This document shows positions 32,054 to 42,475 of a DNA stretch of 54,531 nt, one piece after another. The position numbers were made by a program, and so were the translations under genes. Each line of letters starts with the position of its first letter. Positions within the stretch are counted from its first letter, which is position 1. The notes beneath the pieces were generated by a model. It did no database searches and was not told where the DNA came from. It worked only from the letters and a program-made list of their open reading frames with translations. The stretch comes from CAYYJS01 sp964472315 (GTDB lineage: Bacteria; Verrucomicrobiota; Kiritimatiellia; UBA8416): positions 1 through 54,531 of the forward strand of contig CAYYJS010000021.1 in assembly GCA_964472315.1 (NCBI GenBank), read 5' to 3'.

Positions 32054-33511
32054 CTATTCCAGACTGAAGGCGACGTACCGGTAGTAGCGGCCTTCCTTGA
32101 TGCGCAGCACGACGCGGCCGGTCTTCTCGGACGTCTCCAGTCCTTTCCGGAAGTCGGCGACCGAATCCACGTTCCGCAGGTTCACGCTCGTGATCAGGAT
32201 CCCGGGGCGGATGCCGGCCTGGGCCGCCAGCCCGTCTTCCTCGACATCGGTCACGATGACGCCCGTGTCCGCGGTGTAGCCGAACCGCTCGGCCAGTTCT
32301 TCGGTCACCGGCTCCACCGTGAGCCCGATCTTCTCGGCGATCGCGGAGACCGACTCCGTAACCGTTTCCTCGCCGGGCATGGCGGCCGTGACGACCTTGA
32401 GCGTCTTTTCCTTCCCGTCGCGGATGACGGTCAGCGTCAGTTCCGTGCCCGGCGGGTTGGAGGATACCTCGTTGCGGAAGGCGGCGACATTCGATACGCG
32501 TTCACCGTTCAGTTTCAGGATCACATCGCCCTGCTTCAGACCGCCCTTCGCCGCGCCCGACTCGCTCTCGACGTCGGACACGAGGATCCCCTCGGCATCC
32601 TTCAACCCGAACGACTCGGCCAGTTCGGATGTGACATCCTGAATGTAGATGCCAAGGTAACTGCGCACAACCTTACCGGTGGCCACGAGCTGTTCCTTGA
32701 TCGCCTTGGCCATGTTGATCGGGATGGCAAACCCGATCCCCATGCTGCCGCCGCTCTGGCTGTAAATGGCGGTGTTGATGCCGACGACTTCGCCGCCCGT
32801 ATCGAGCAGGGGTCCGCCCGAATTGCCGGGATTGATCGCCGCATCCGTCTGGATGAAGTTCTCGTAGTCGGCAATGCCGATGTTGTTGCGTCCCAGCGCG
32901 CTGACGGCGCCGAACGTCACGCTCTCGGTCAGGCCGAAGGGGTTGCCGATGGCGATGACGAAGGCGCCGATATCGAGCTTGGAGGAATCGCCCAAGGGCA
33001 GATACGGCAGGTCGTCGGCCTCGATCTTGATCACCGCGACTTCGGACTTTTCGTCCGCGCCGATGCGCTTGGCATCGAACTCGCGGCCGTCGTGGAGCTT
33101 GACGCGGATCTTGTCCGCATCTCCCACGACGTGACTGTTGGTCAGGATATAGCCGTCCCGGCTGATGATGAAGCCCGACCCCGCGCCCTCCTGCTTGAAG
33201 CGGCGGCGCTGGATCGGCGGTTCGAAATGGAAGAACCGCCGCATCAGGTCGTCGCCGAAATAGTTGAAGGGATCGTTGTAGTTGCCGCGCGGTTGTCCCT
33301 GCACGTTGGCTTCGAAGACCTTCTCGACTCGGATAAAGACCACCGACGGCAGCGCGCCGCGCGCGATCTTGCTCACACCGCGGCCCATGCGTTGGAGCAG
33401 GGCGATATCCTCATCCTGCGATTCCGTCGCGGCATGGGTGGCCGATACTGCCAGCAGGCAGGCGAGTGTTCCCGCGATGAGCGTTTGTGTCAGAGCATAT
33501 CTCGATTTCAT
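32054..33511 (-). CDS. HtrA/Deg-family periplasmic serine protease
   Basis: Envelope quality-control protease/chaperone of 485 residues. Signal peptide 1-27; trypsin-like domain about 50-270 with His127 ('TNSHVVGDAD') and Ser231 ('INPGNSGGPLLD'); two PDZ domains after it ('YLGIYIQDV...' and 'IGLTVEPVTEELAERFGY'). The position of the triad aspartate reads 'DEKSEVAVIKI' with Glu157 instead of the usual Asp. That may lower activity or be a tolerated variant. ATG 33511 has AAAGGGAG about eight bases upstream. Monocistronic. Confidence 0.92.
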   Translation of the reverse strand: MKSRYALTQTLIAGTLACLLAVSATHAATESQDEDIALLQRMGRGVSKIARGALPSVVFIRVEKVFEANVQGQPRGNYNDPFNYFGDDLMRRFFHFEPPIQRRRFKQEGAGSGFIISRDGYILTNSHVVGDADKIRVKLHDGREFDAKRIGADEKSEVAVIKIEADDLPYLPLGDSSKLDIGAFVIAIGNPFGLTESVTFGAVSALGRNNIGIADYENFIQTDAAINPGNSGGPLLDTGGEVVGINTAIYSQSGGSMGIGFAIPINMAKAIKEQLVATGKVVRSYLGIYIQDVTSELAESFGLKDAEGILVSDVESESGAAKGGLKQGDVILKLNGERVSNVAAFRNEVSSNPPGTELTLTVIRDGKEKTLKVVTAAMPGEETVTESVSAIAEKIGLTVEPVTEELAERFGYTADTGVIVTDVEEDGLAAQAGIRPGILITSVNLRNVDSVADFRKGLETSEKTGRVVLRIKEGRYYRYVAFSLE

Positions 33512-33674
33512 TGCGCTTCTCCCTTTCGTGTTGTTTCCCGTCGGCGGTAGTGTCCCGCACTCGCCGCTATTTGTCTAGCACGAGGTGTGCCACGGCGGCG
33601 GCCCGCGTTTTGTCTGAACGTTGGGCGTTCCTTACACGGGACGCAGCCTGGCGATCTCCCTGCGGCTACGGGAT

Positions 33675-33762
33675 ATGAACATCCAACAGCGAACAAGGAA
33701 CGCCGAACACCCAACGAAAGACGGGAACATGTCGCTCATTCCTTGACTGTTGGGTGGTTTCC
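33675..33762 (+). repeat. dispersed intergenic repeat, copy A
   Basis: 88 bp that recur at 48118-48205 with three mismatches by eye. The shared part includes GAACATCCAACAGCGAACAA and GTTGGGTGGTTTCC. No coding potential. Copy A has lost most of the left inverted arm seen in copy B. Confidence 0.8.
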
Positions 33763-34050
33763 CATTCAATTCCGACGGGGGAAAGTAGACACGGATCTCC
33801 GAGACGTGTCCCCGGCCGATGGCCGGCCGCGCTTTGCGCGGCGTGCGCCTCGGAGATTCGCACATACGCTCCGCAACGCCTTCTTAAGCGGCACACTCCA
33901 CCGGCTCCATCGGGTCCCGGTCGCGGCGTGGTGTGACAGGCTGTCGTCGGGTGGAGCAAGTTGTCGCGGTGGCGATCGGGAAGAAAGGACGTGATATGGA
34001 ATCCGTTTCACGCTACAAGTCCGACCGCCATGAAAGACGAGAGGCACGGC
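33763..34050. other. intergenic region with inverted repeat
   Basis: About 290 bp before the HAD gene with no convincing frame. ATCTCCGAG (33795-33803) pairs with CTCGGAGAT (33849-33857) around a 45-base GC-rich loop that itself can fold. Possibly part of the adjoining dispersed repeat. Confidence 0.4.
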
Positions 34051-34701
34051 ATGGACCAGGATATCCGGGCATTCGCATTCGATCTCGACGGCACGCTTCT
34101 GGACACGGAAGTGTTGTGGGTCGAGGCGACGGAGTTGTACCTGGCGGATCGGGGCTGCGTGTTGTCGCACGCCGACGCGGTAGCCATCGTGTACGGACGG
34201 TCGTGGCGGGACGTGTATGTCGATGTTTCCGCGCGGTTTCCGCATCTTGGCGTTGCCATCGACGAGATGGAGGAAGGGATGCGGGAACATGTGGTGCGCT
34301 TGCGCGACCGTACCGATGTGGTCATCCACGGGTCCGTAGCGTTGCTCAGGCGGCTGGCCGAAGCGCACCCGGTCTGTGTCGTATCCGGTTCGGCGCGTCG
34401 TGACGTCGACACGGGACTGGGCATCGCCGGCGTGCGCGATACCGTCGCGTTTTTCCTCGGGGCCGAAGATTACATGCCGGGCAAGCCGAATCCGGCATGC
34501 TACCGGTTGGCCGCGCAGCGACTGGGTATCGACCCGGCGGCCTGTCTTGTATTCGAAGATTCCCAAGCGGGTGTGACCGCGGCGCGCGCCGCGGGGATGC
34601 GCGTCGTCGCCCTGTCGCGTCCGGGACTGCCGGCTCAGGATTTTTCGGCGGCCGACCGTGTGCTGAGCGACCTGCGCGCGTTTCAGGTAGCGGACCTCTG
34701 A
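34051..34701 (+). CDS. HAD-superfamily hydrolase, beta-phosphoglucomutase-like
   Basis: Phosphatase or phosphomutase of 216 residues. Motif I 'FDLDGTLLDTE' gives the nucleophile Asp11 and acid Asp13, motif II is 'VVSGSARRD', motif III Lys is in 'GKPNPACYRLAAQRLG', and motif IV is 'VFEDSQAGVTAARAAGM'. The helical cap between motif I and II fits the beta-PGM/phosphoglycolate phosphatase class. The exact substrate is unknown. ATG 34051 has AGAGG six bases upstream; upstream in-frame ATGs at 34030 and earlier lack a site. It lies ahead of xylA, but with its own spacing. Confidence 0.85.
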   Translation: MDQDIRAFAFDLDGTLLDTEVLWVEATELYLADRGCVLSHADAVAIVYGRSWRDVYVDVSARFPHLGVAIDEMEEGMREHVVRLRDRTDVVIHGSVALLRRLAEAHPVCVVSGSARRDVDTGLGIAGVRDTVAFFLGAEDYMPGKPNPACYRLAAQRLGIDPAACLVFEDSQAGVTAARAAGMRVVALSRPGLPAQDFSAADRVLSDLRAFQVADL

Positions 34702-34762
34702 GTTTCTCGTCTCGTCCACCGATCCCCCTGTGCCCTGTTTCAGGGATCGCTTGACAGTTCCA

Positions 34763-34791
34763 TTGGCATGGCGGGCGATTTGGTGTAGGGT
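34763..34791 (+). promoter_or_regulatory. xylA promoter
   Basis: TTGGCA (34763-34768), 17-base spacer, TAGGGT (34786-34791), about 80 bases before the xylose isomerase start. Moderate match. Confidence 0.4.
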
Positions 34792-34874
34792 GCGTCGCGT
34801 GATCGTGCGATGGCGCACGACGGAAAGCGGGACCGCGCATGCCGCGCCCCCGGGACAGCAAAGGAGCCATGACC

Positions 34875-36194
<1,320 letters not shown>

Positions 36195-36200
36195 AGCGGC

Positions 36201-37865
36201 TCAGTGCAGCAGCAGCGGTCCGTGGGGATTGGCTTGGACGCGTTGGTTCAGGAGTTCCCGGGGACCGGTGACGCGGTAGCCGAAACCGACTTGCCCAACG
36301 GCGCGCGGGGCGAGTTCGAGCGTCCATTCCAGCAGCCCTTGCTTGTCGTCGCGGCGGGTCGGTTCGCCGTGCGTGAAGGCGTCCATATCAAGGGCGACCG
36401 TGACTTCCTCGATCTCCGAAACCGGGAGGCTGAAGGCCAGCACCAGGGAGGCGGGGATCGGCTTGTCGTTGCGGAGGCGCGCCCGGCAGGCGTGCGTGTG
36501 CGTCTCGCGTCCCGCGAAATCGCGACGTTCCACGGTGTCCGCGGTGTTTTCGAAGGCAAACTCGGGGTCGGTGCCTGTCGTGGCTTCGAACATGCCCGCG
36601 ACGGGGGTGAAGGCCATCTGGCCGACGCCGACATACGTATCGCGGTGATAGGTGTAGATGGCGCCTTCCAGCAACGGGAACGGCATCGGGTTGGCGGCTT
36701 TCAACCGGCGGTAGACGAGTCGGCTTTGCAGGGGCATGGTCCACAAGTACGTCTGACCGGCCAGGGGGGCGGTCGCGATGCACGTCTTGGCCAGGCGGCC
36801 GTCGCGCGGGATCGTGAGCCGGCCGGGCAACTCGAAGGCAAAGGAGGTCGCCTCGCGCCGGACGCGCATCTCGGGCGTCTCGTCGCCGCTGTGCGGACTG
36901 ACCTCCGGCGTCTCGACGGTCGCCGCGGGCGCGAACTCGGCGCGGGCGGTCTGCGTCGGCTCATCCATCTTCACGGCACGCACGGCGAGGGGCGCGACGC
37001 GCGGCCGGTTGCCGCTGACCGCGGGCTCGGCGGTGGACAGCGTGACCGCCACGTCGGGCCAGTCTTCCTCGGTGTGTTGCTCGATCGTGGCGTAGTACTG
37101 CAGCGTGAGACCGCGGTCCGCGTCCTCGCGCAAGTCATACACCGGCTTCCACCCGGCGTTGTGCATCTCGTAAGCGATCTCGATATCCGCCGCCACCGCC
37201 GCGTCGGCTTCGACATGGATCTCGACCAGACGGACCGTGCGCGGCCTGGGATTCTCGAGGCGCTGCAGGGCGGCCTGCGCCTCGCCCCGCCGCTCCGTCA
37301 ACGCCTTCTTGCGGCGAAGTCCCGCGGCGAGCGCGGCGCCGGTCTTCTCGCGGCGGTCCCCGACCAGACTCAACGCGGTGTGCCAGCCCGCGGTGTCGGG
37401 CGCGATGGCCAGCGTGCCGGCCGAGACGATGCCGGCGAGCTGCGCTTCGTACGCCGACAGGTACCGCTGCACCGTCATCGCGCGCAGCAGGTCGATTTCG
37501 ATCGCGTGGAGTTCGGCATCGAGGGCGGCGATCTGTTCGTCGCCGGCCTTGACGGCATCGTCCTGAATCTCGCGGCGTTCATCGGTCCATGTGGTCACGT
37601 TGACGATGCGTGCCTGCACCTCGCCCGTAAGTCGCGCCCGCAGCGAGACTTCCTGCAGGTTGGGGGGCAGCTTCTCGTAGCGCAGGATATTCATGCCGGC
37701 GGCGAGGGGTACGGTTTCGCGACGCGCCACCACGGCGCGGTCGCGGTACATCGTGACGTGGGCGGGGAGCGGCGGACGCCGGGTTTCGACGGCGGCGGAT
37801 GCGGCCGCGCCGTCGAGCGCGAGCGCGGCGGCGAGCAGCGTCATAAGACTGTGGCGCATTACCAT
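36201..37865 (-). CDS. secreted DUF4139 protein (second of a pair)
   Basis: Protein of 554 residues with a signal peptide (about 1-25) and the DUF4140/DUF4139 layout also called mucoidy-inhibitor MuiA-like. The N-terminal sandwich opens with 'VTMYRDRAVVARRETVPLAAG', a charged helical section follows, and the DUF4139 body contains 'YEMHNAGWKPVYDLREDA' and 'TEEDWPDVAVTLSTAEP'. No enzymatic motif is known for the family. It overlaps the end of its upstream paralogue by seven bases, so the two are translationally coupled. It converges with xylA. Confidence 0.8.
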   Translation of the reverse strand: MVMRHSLMTLLAAALALDGAAASAAVETRRPPLPAHVTMYRDRAVVARRETVPLAAGMNILRYEKLPPNLQEVSLRARLTGEVQARIVNVTTWTDERREIQDDAVKAGDEQIAALDAELHAIEIDLLRAMTVQRYLSAYEAQLAGIVSAGTLAIAPDTAGWHTALSLVGDRREKTGAALAAGLRRKKALTERRGEAQAALQRLENPRPRTVRLVEIHVEADAAVAADIEIAYEMHNAGWKPVYDLREDADRGLTLQYYATIEQHTEEDWPDVAVTLSTAEPAVSGNRPRVAPLAVRAVKMDEPTQTARAEFAPAATVETPEVSPHSGDETPEMRVRREATSFAFELPGRLTIPRDGRLAKTCIATAPLAGQTYLWTMPLQSRLVYRRLKAANPMPFPLLEGAIYTYHRDTYVGVGQMAFTPVAGMFEATTGTDPEFAFENTADTVERRDFAGRETHTHACRARLRNDKPIPASLVLAFSLPVSEIEEVTVALDMDAFTHGEPTRRDDKQGLLEWTLELAPRAVGQVGFGYRVTGPRELLNQRVQANPHGPLLLH

Positions 37866-39940
37866 GACCGGCCTCCTTCGGATGTGACGAGGGTCGTATT
37901 GCGGCGGTGTTTCAGGTGGTACTCGAACGCGATGGGCATCGCCGCGCCGGGCGGCAGGTTCGCGTCCCAGCGCAGGAGATGCTGTGTCGTGGTGGAATTG
38001 GGGGGCGGGGTGGCGACGAACCCCTCCACATCGACATCCGCATGTTTGGGCGCATGGGGGTAGCGGTCGAAGACACGCACCCGGATGGGACGATCCTTAC
38101 GGTTCACGGCGTGGATGGTCACGTTGTATCGGTAGTCGTGGACGGCCAGGATCATGCCGGTCGTTTCGCGCAGCCGTTCGAAGCGGCGTGTGATGGTCAC
38201 GTCGCGGTCGATGCCGAGCTCGAATCGGAGCGACGCGCCGCCGGCGCGGAAGTCGAGCCGGCTCTCGCCGACAAAGTCCGGGCCGATGAAGACGGCCATC
38301 GGCCCGGGCAACAGCGGCTGGCCCAGCGGGTTGCGACCCTCGGCCACGAGATAGAAGTCCTCGCGTTCGCCGGGCGCGGCTTCGTGGATGGTTTCCACCG
38401 CGACTTCGGTGTCGAGGTACGGCACCTTGGTCAGCACCCCTTCCGAGTGCACGGAAACGGCGCCAAGGCAGTCGAACCGGTAATCCACGCCATTGGCCGC
38501 GGCCGCGGGCGCGGTCAGCGACTTGGCGGTGGCACGGGACTGGATGAGCCGCTGCGCCTTCTCGACGTTCCCTCCGGTCTCCTGCCGGAGCGATACGAGC
38601 GCCTTCTGCTGTTCGCCCGGCAACGTGTCGAACAGCGCGTTGATGTCGCCGTTGTACATGGCGAAGTTGCCGAAGTCGCCCGTCTGTAAGGCGTCGCGCT
38701 GCATCCGGTAGAGCTTGCGTAGTTGCCCGAAGCGCGCCTGTTGCGGGTTGAGCGCATCGCCATCCCCATCCTGAATCTCGCGATCGGTTTCGGCGGTCTC
38801 GCGTGCCGGCTTGCCCGCGGCGACGCTTTCCCGATCGAGCGCGCCGCGCAGCTTCGAGCGCGCGGAAAGCAGCGAAGACTGCATCGTCGCGACCTGCTGC
38901 CGTTGGTCCGTCAAGGCCGGCCCGGAAATCGACAGCGCATCGCGCGCGGGCGCCGGCGTGGCCGCCTCCGCGGCGATCGAACCCGCCACCGTCAACTGGC
39001 AGGAGTCATCGGCGTCCCGGCCCAGGTGTACGATCTTGTCGGGCGCGGACGCCAGCATGCCGCCCGGCATGTAGCGCACCGTCGTCAGGCGTGGCGGCGT
39101 CGCGCTCTGAGCAAGATCGACCGTCGCAAGCGTGAGGCGCGCTCCGAGCCAGTCCTCGCCGGTCTGCTGGCGCACCAGTCCGTAGGCGCGGATCCGCACG
39201 CGACCGTCGTCGACGGCGGCGCGCACCTCATAGCGGGGGAACCACTCCGGCCCGGCGACAAGGTAGGATACGGCCAGCGTCGCATCGACCGCTTCGGGTG
39301 ACTCGACGACGAGCGTGACATTGCGGTAGCGTCGCGAATCCTTCGATGCCAGTCGTTCGAGTTGCGTGGAGAGCACCTCCAGTTTCAGCGTTTCTTCGGC
39401 GATTCGTCCCTGGATCGCGAGGCGGTCGGCGGCGGCGTTGCCGACCGCTTCCCCGGCGAAGTCGAGCACCTGCATCCAGTCGCGCGGCGCCAGCGGCGGC
39501 ACGGGGGGGGCGGCGTTGGGAGCCCCCGCGGGCGCTTGGATGCTGAAAGCGCCGGCAAGCTCGACCTGCCGGCGCAGACGTTCCGCCTGGGCCGTGAGGT
39601 CGTCGATGCGCGCGGTGAGTTCATCCACCTGTTGCCGCAGCGTGGCCGCCTGCTCGTCGCGGATGAGGCGGTCGTAGACGGGTTCGATCTCCATACGCCG
39701 CACACGGACGTTCGGCACGGAGGCGCCGGCGAGAAGCGAGTTCTCGTCGAGATCCCATGGCAAGCCCGTCAGCACAATGGCCGTGGCACCGGCCGCGAGG
39801 TACACGGGGCCGCCGCGGGTGACCTCCGCCTGGCCGGCGAAAACGGTGACGTGTGTGATGGGAAGTGTATTGGTTTCGGCGGCGTGGGCCAGGGCGGCCG
39901 TGGCTGTCAGCAGGGCCAGAGCTCGGATGTGGAATCGCAC
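37859..39940 (-). CDS. secreted DUF4139 protein (first of a pair)
   Basis: Protein of 693 residues, again with a signal peptide ('RALALLTATAALAHA') and DUF4140/DUF4139 regions: 'ITHVTVFAGQAEVTRGGPVY', a coiled segment ('LRQQVDELTARIDDLTAQAERL'), 'VSYLVAGPEWFPRYEVRA' and 'QQTGEDWLGARLTLATVDL'. It is longer than its partner owing to a helical insert around residues 300-450. Start chosen at GTG 39940 because GGAGGT lies eight bases upstream and the signal peptide then begins properly. The two paralogues differ strongly in sequence and probably form a complex or act in succession at the envelope. The function is not known. Confidence 0.8.
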   Translation of the reverse strand: MRFHIRALALLTATAALAHAAETNTLPITHVTVFAGQAEVTRGGPVYLAAGATAIVLTGLPWDLDENSLLAGASVPNVRVRRMEIEPVYDRLIRDEQAATLRQQVDELTARIDDLTAQAERLRRQVELAGAFSIQAPAGAPNAAPPVPPLAPRDWMQVLDFAGEAVGNAAADRLAIQGRIAEETLKLEVLSTQLERLASKDSRRYRNVTLVVESPEAVDATLAVSYLVAGPEWFPRYEVRAAVDDGRVRIRAYGLVRQQTGEDWLGARLTLATVDLAQSATPPRLTTVRYMPGGMLASAPDKIVHLGRDADDSCQLTVAGSIAAEAATPAPARDALSISGPALTDQRQQVATMQSSLLSARSKLRGALDRESVAAGKPARETAETDREIQDGDGDALNPQQARFGQLRKLYRMQRDALQTGDFGNFAMYNGDINALFDTLPGEQQKALVSLRQETGGNVEKAQRLIQSRATAKSLTAPAAAANGVDYRFDCLGAVSVHSEGVLTKVPYLDTEVAVETIHEAAPGEREDFYLVAEGRNPLGQPLLPGPMAVFIGPDFVGESRLDFRAGGASLRFELGIDRDVTITRRFERLRETTGMILAVHDYRYNVTIHAVNRKDRPIRVRVFDRYPHAPKHADVDVEGFVATPPPNSTTTQHLLRWDANLPPGAAMPIAFEYHLKHRRNTTLVTSEGGRSW

Positions 39941-40070
39941 GGTATCTACCTCCGGTGTTCGCGTTTCTGCGGGTAAAGTAGAGCGCCTCACGCCGCCGAT
40001 CAACGCCGGAGTTGTAAGATGTTTGTGATCGCCTGAACGCGCAACGAACGACGCACAACCGCGGATAGCG

Positions 40071-41477
40071 TCAATCCAGCGTGGCGGGCGACAGGTACTC
40101 AGCCACGGATGTCGGCCAGCCGCGCTTCTCCCGGACGAACGCCGCGAACGCCGTGGCCGCCTCCGGTTCGCCGTGCGTGATGAAGACGCGGCGGGGCGCC
40201 TGCTTCTGGCTCGACAGCCAACGGTGCAGCTCGTCGCGGTCGCCGTGCGCCGAGAATCCGTTGATCTTCCGGATCCGGGCCTTCACGGGGTAAATGCCGC
40301 CGTGGATGCGCACCTGTTTCGCGCCCTCGATGAGGATGCGCCCGAGCGTGCCGGCGGCCTGGTAGCCGACGAACAGGACCGTCGATTCGGGGCGCGAGAT
40401 GTTGTTGCGCAGATGGTGTTTGATGCGGCCGCCCGTGCACATGCCGGAGCCGGCGACGATCATGGCCGAACCGCGGAGGTGGTTGATGGCCTTGGACTCG
40501 TCCACCGTCGAGCACATGTGCAGCCCCGGGAAGTCGCACGGGTGTTCCCCGCGCTCGATCATGGCGCGTGTCTCGGCGTCGAGCAGCCGGGTATGACGCT
40601 TGAAGACGTCGGTGACCTTCACCGCCATCGGGCTGTCGACAAACGCCAGCAGGTGGGGAATGCGGTCGGCCTGGAGCAGGTTGTGCAGATGGAAGAGCAG
40701 TTCCTGCGTCCGCTCCACCGCGAAGCTTGGCACGAGGATGTTGCCGCCGGCTTCGACCGTCGTGACGATCGCCGCCGCCAGGGCCGCCGGGATGCCGTCG
40801 TTCGGCTTGTGCAGGCGGTTGCCGTAGGTCGATTCGACGACGACGTAATCGGCCTCGTCGAGGGCGGCCGGATCGCGGATGAGCGGGGTATCGTAGCGGC
40901 CCAGGTCGCCGGAGAACAGCACGCGGCGGGTGGCGCCGTTGGACGAGACGCGCAGGCTGATGCTGGCCGAACCGAGGATGTGGCCGGCCTCGTGGAACGT
41001 GGCCTCGACGTTGTCGGCGACGGTCGTGGCCGTGCCGTACTCGGTCGGCGCGAACCGGGGGATGACCGCCTCGGCATCCCTGACCGTGAACAGCGGTTCG
41101 TAGGGATGGGGGCTGGTGCGGCCTTCGCGCGCGTGCCGCTTCTGCTTCTGGCGCATATCCTCCTCCTGGATATGGGCCGCATCCAGCATCACGATGCGCG
41201 CGATGTCGGCCGTGGGCGGCGTGGCGTACACACGGCCCGCGAAACCGGCCTTGACGAGTTTCGGCAGCAGCCCGCAGTGATCCAGGTGGGCATGGGTCAG
41301 GAGCACGGCATCGAGTTCGTCGGCGGCGAAGGGGAAGGGGGCCCAGTTGCGCGGCTGCAGGCTGCGTTCCTGAAAGAAGCCGCAATCCACGAGCAGGCGG
41401 CTGCCGTTGGCCTCCAGGTGATAACAGGAGCCGGTGACGTTTTGCGCGGCGCCGCAGAAGTTGAGCTTCATCTCCAT
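40071..41477 (-). CDS. beta-CASP metallo-beta-lactamase-fold RNA hydrolase
   Basis: Protein of 468 residues of the CPSF73/YsxC-like beta-CASP group that cleaves RNA. 'THAHLDHCG' (61-69) supplies the zinc ligands, 'EAGHILGSASI' and 'SGDLGRYDTPL' follow, 'FVDSPMAVKVTDVF' is the beta-CASP region, and 'INGFSAHGDRDEL' and 'FITHGEPEA' are the C-terminal motifs. It is closer to archaeal-type exonuclease/processing factors than to RNase J in its 'CGAAQNVTGSCY' opening. ATG 41477 has GGGAG seven bases upstream. It probably has a role in RNA turnover. Confidence 0.9.
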   Translation of the reverse strand: MEMKLNFCGAAQNVTGSCYHLEANGSRLLVDCGFFQERSLQPRNWAPFPFAADELDAVLLTHAHLDHCGLLPKLVKAGFAGRVYATPPTADIARIVMLDAAHIQEEDMRQKQKRHAREGRTSPHPYEPLFTVRDAEAVIPRFAPTEYGTATTVADNVEATFHEAGHILGSASISLRVSSNGATRRVLFSGDLGRYDTPLIRDPAALDEADYVVVESTYGNRLHKPNDGIPAALAAAIVTTVEAGGNILVPSFAVERTQELLFHLHNLLQADRIPHLLAFVDSPMAVKVTDVFKRHTRLLDAETRAMIERGEHPCDFPGLHMCSTVDESKAINHLRGSAMIVAGSGMCTGGRIKHHLRNNISRPESTVLFVGYQAAGTLGRILIEGAKQVRIHGGIYPVKARIRKINGFSAHGDRDELHRWLSSQKQAPRRVFITHGEPEAATAFAAFVREKRGWPTSVAEYLSPATLD

Positions 41478-41577
41478 GGCATGTCTCCCTTCAGGTTCGG
41501 GCGAGCATAGCGGAATCCGACGCCGCGGCCAAGTCGGCGCGCACGTGGCGTTCGGGGGCAAGCGCCCGCGGCCAGCC

Positions 41578-42225
41578 TCACGAGACGCCCGATGCCACCC
41601 GGGCGGCCTCGCGGCACGCGTCGGTGATGGCATCCCAGTCGCCCGCCGCGATCGTCTCCTTCTTTGCCAGCCAGGTGCCGCCGGCTGCCAGCACCATGCG
41701 GTCGGCGAGATACGCCTGGAGGTTGTCGAGACTGACGCCTCCCGTGGGGATGAAGCGGATGCCCAGATGCGCGTAGGGAGCGGCGATGCTGCCGAGCATC
41801 TTGAGTCCGCCCGCGGCGCCGGCGGGGAAAAATTTCATGACGCGCACGCCGAGATCCAGCGCGCCTTCGATATCGGATGGCGTCATGATGCCCGGCGAGA
41901 ACGGGAGACCGCAGTCCTGCGCGGCTTTCACCACCCGCGGGTTCAGCCCTGGCGCCACGGCAAACGCGGCGCCGCAATCGCGTGCCTTGCGTGCGTTTTC
42001 GGGTGTCAGCACCGTCCCGGCGCCAACCAGCAGTTTCGGTCTTTCCCGGCTGAGTGTGGCGATCACCTCGGCCGCGGCGGACGTCCGGAACGTGATTTCG
42101 GCCACCGGCAACCCTCCGGCGATCAGCGCATCGGCAAGCCCGATCGCCGAATCCACGGACTCGATCGCCACGACAGGAATCACCCGGCAGGCGGCAAGCT
42201 GTTCGTAAACGTACTCGGCTTTCAT
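41578..42225 (-). CDS. eda: KDPG/KHG aldolase
   Basis: 2-dehydro-3-deoxyphosphogluconate/4-hydroxy-2-oxoglutarate aldolase, 215 residues. 'VAEITFRT' gives Glu43, 'VGAGTVLTPENA' is the conserved loop, and Schiff-base Lys131 lies in 'GVRVMKFFPA'. 'IPTGGVSLDN' binds phosphate. It forms pyruvate and glyceraldehyde 3-phosphate in the Entner-Doudoroff or uronate pathways. GAGGAGA precedes ATG 42225. No dehydratase partner is adjacent. Confidence 0.93.
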   Translation of the reverse strand: MKAEYVYEQLAACRVIPVVAIESVDSAIGLADALIAGGLPVAEITFRTSAAAEVIATLSRERPKLLVGAGTVLTPENARKARDCGAAFAVAPGLNPRVVKAAQDCGLPFSPGIMTPSDIEGALDLGVRVMKFFPAGAAGGLKMLGSIAAPYAHLGIRFIPTGGVSLDNLQAYLADRMVLAAGGTWLAKKETIAAGDWDAITDACREAARVASGVS

Positions 42226-42347
42226 CGTGTCGTCTCCTCTCTTGACTTGGGTGCGTACATTAGCCTGCCTTTCGTAACAGAGCAAGGGTTGCTGAAGTCC
42301 GCGAGATTGCGGACTCAGGTGTCGGGTGTCGGGTGCCAGGGGGGGAG

Positions 42348-42379
42348 GGAGAGTGATCGGTGATCACCGATCACTCTCC
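42348..42379. repeat. 32-bp perfect palindrome
   Basis: A perfect palindrome with arms of 16 (GGAGAGTGATCGGTGA and its complement) and no spacer, set in sequence with short GGTGATCGG-type and GTGTCGG direct repeats. It lies between the divergent aldolase and pseudopilin genes, 34 bases before the -35 of the latter. It could be an operator or a folding element. Confidence 0.7.
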
Positions 42380-42412
42380 ACTCCCCACCGATCACCGACC
42401 ACCGACCGGGAG

Positions 42413-42441
42413 TTGCCAAACGGACCGCGTCGGCGTATCTT
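42413..42441 (+). promoter_or_regulatory. pseudopilin gene promoter
   Basis: TTGCCA (42413-42418), 17-base spacer, TATCTT (42436-42441). The same two hexamers occur before glpD, which supports them as true vegetative promoter elements in this organism. Confidence 0.5.
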
Positions 42442-42475
42442 GCCCTGGTGATCGTCAAGTCATGGGAGGCCTCGC

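Noticed and set aside
34000..34016. GTTTCACG half-site as a parS site for ParB
   Set aside because: Only one half of the 16-bp palindrome is present and parB is 28 kb away.
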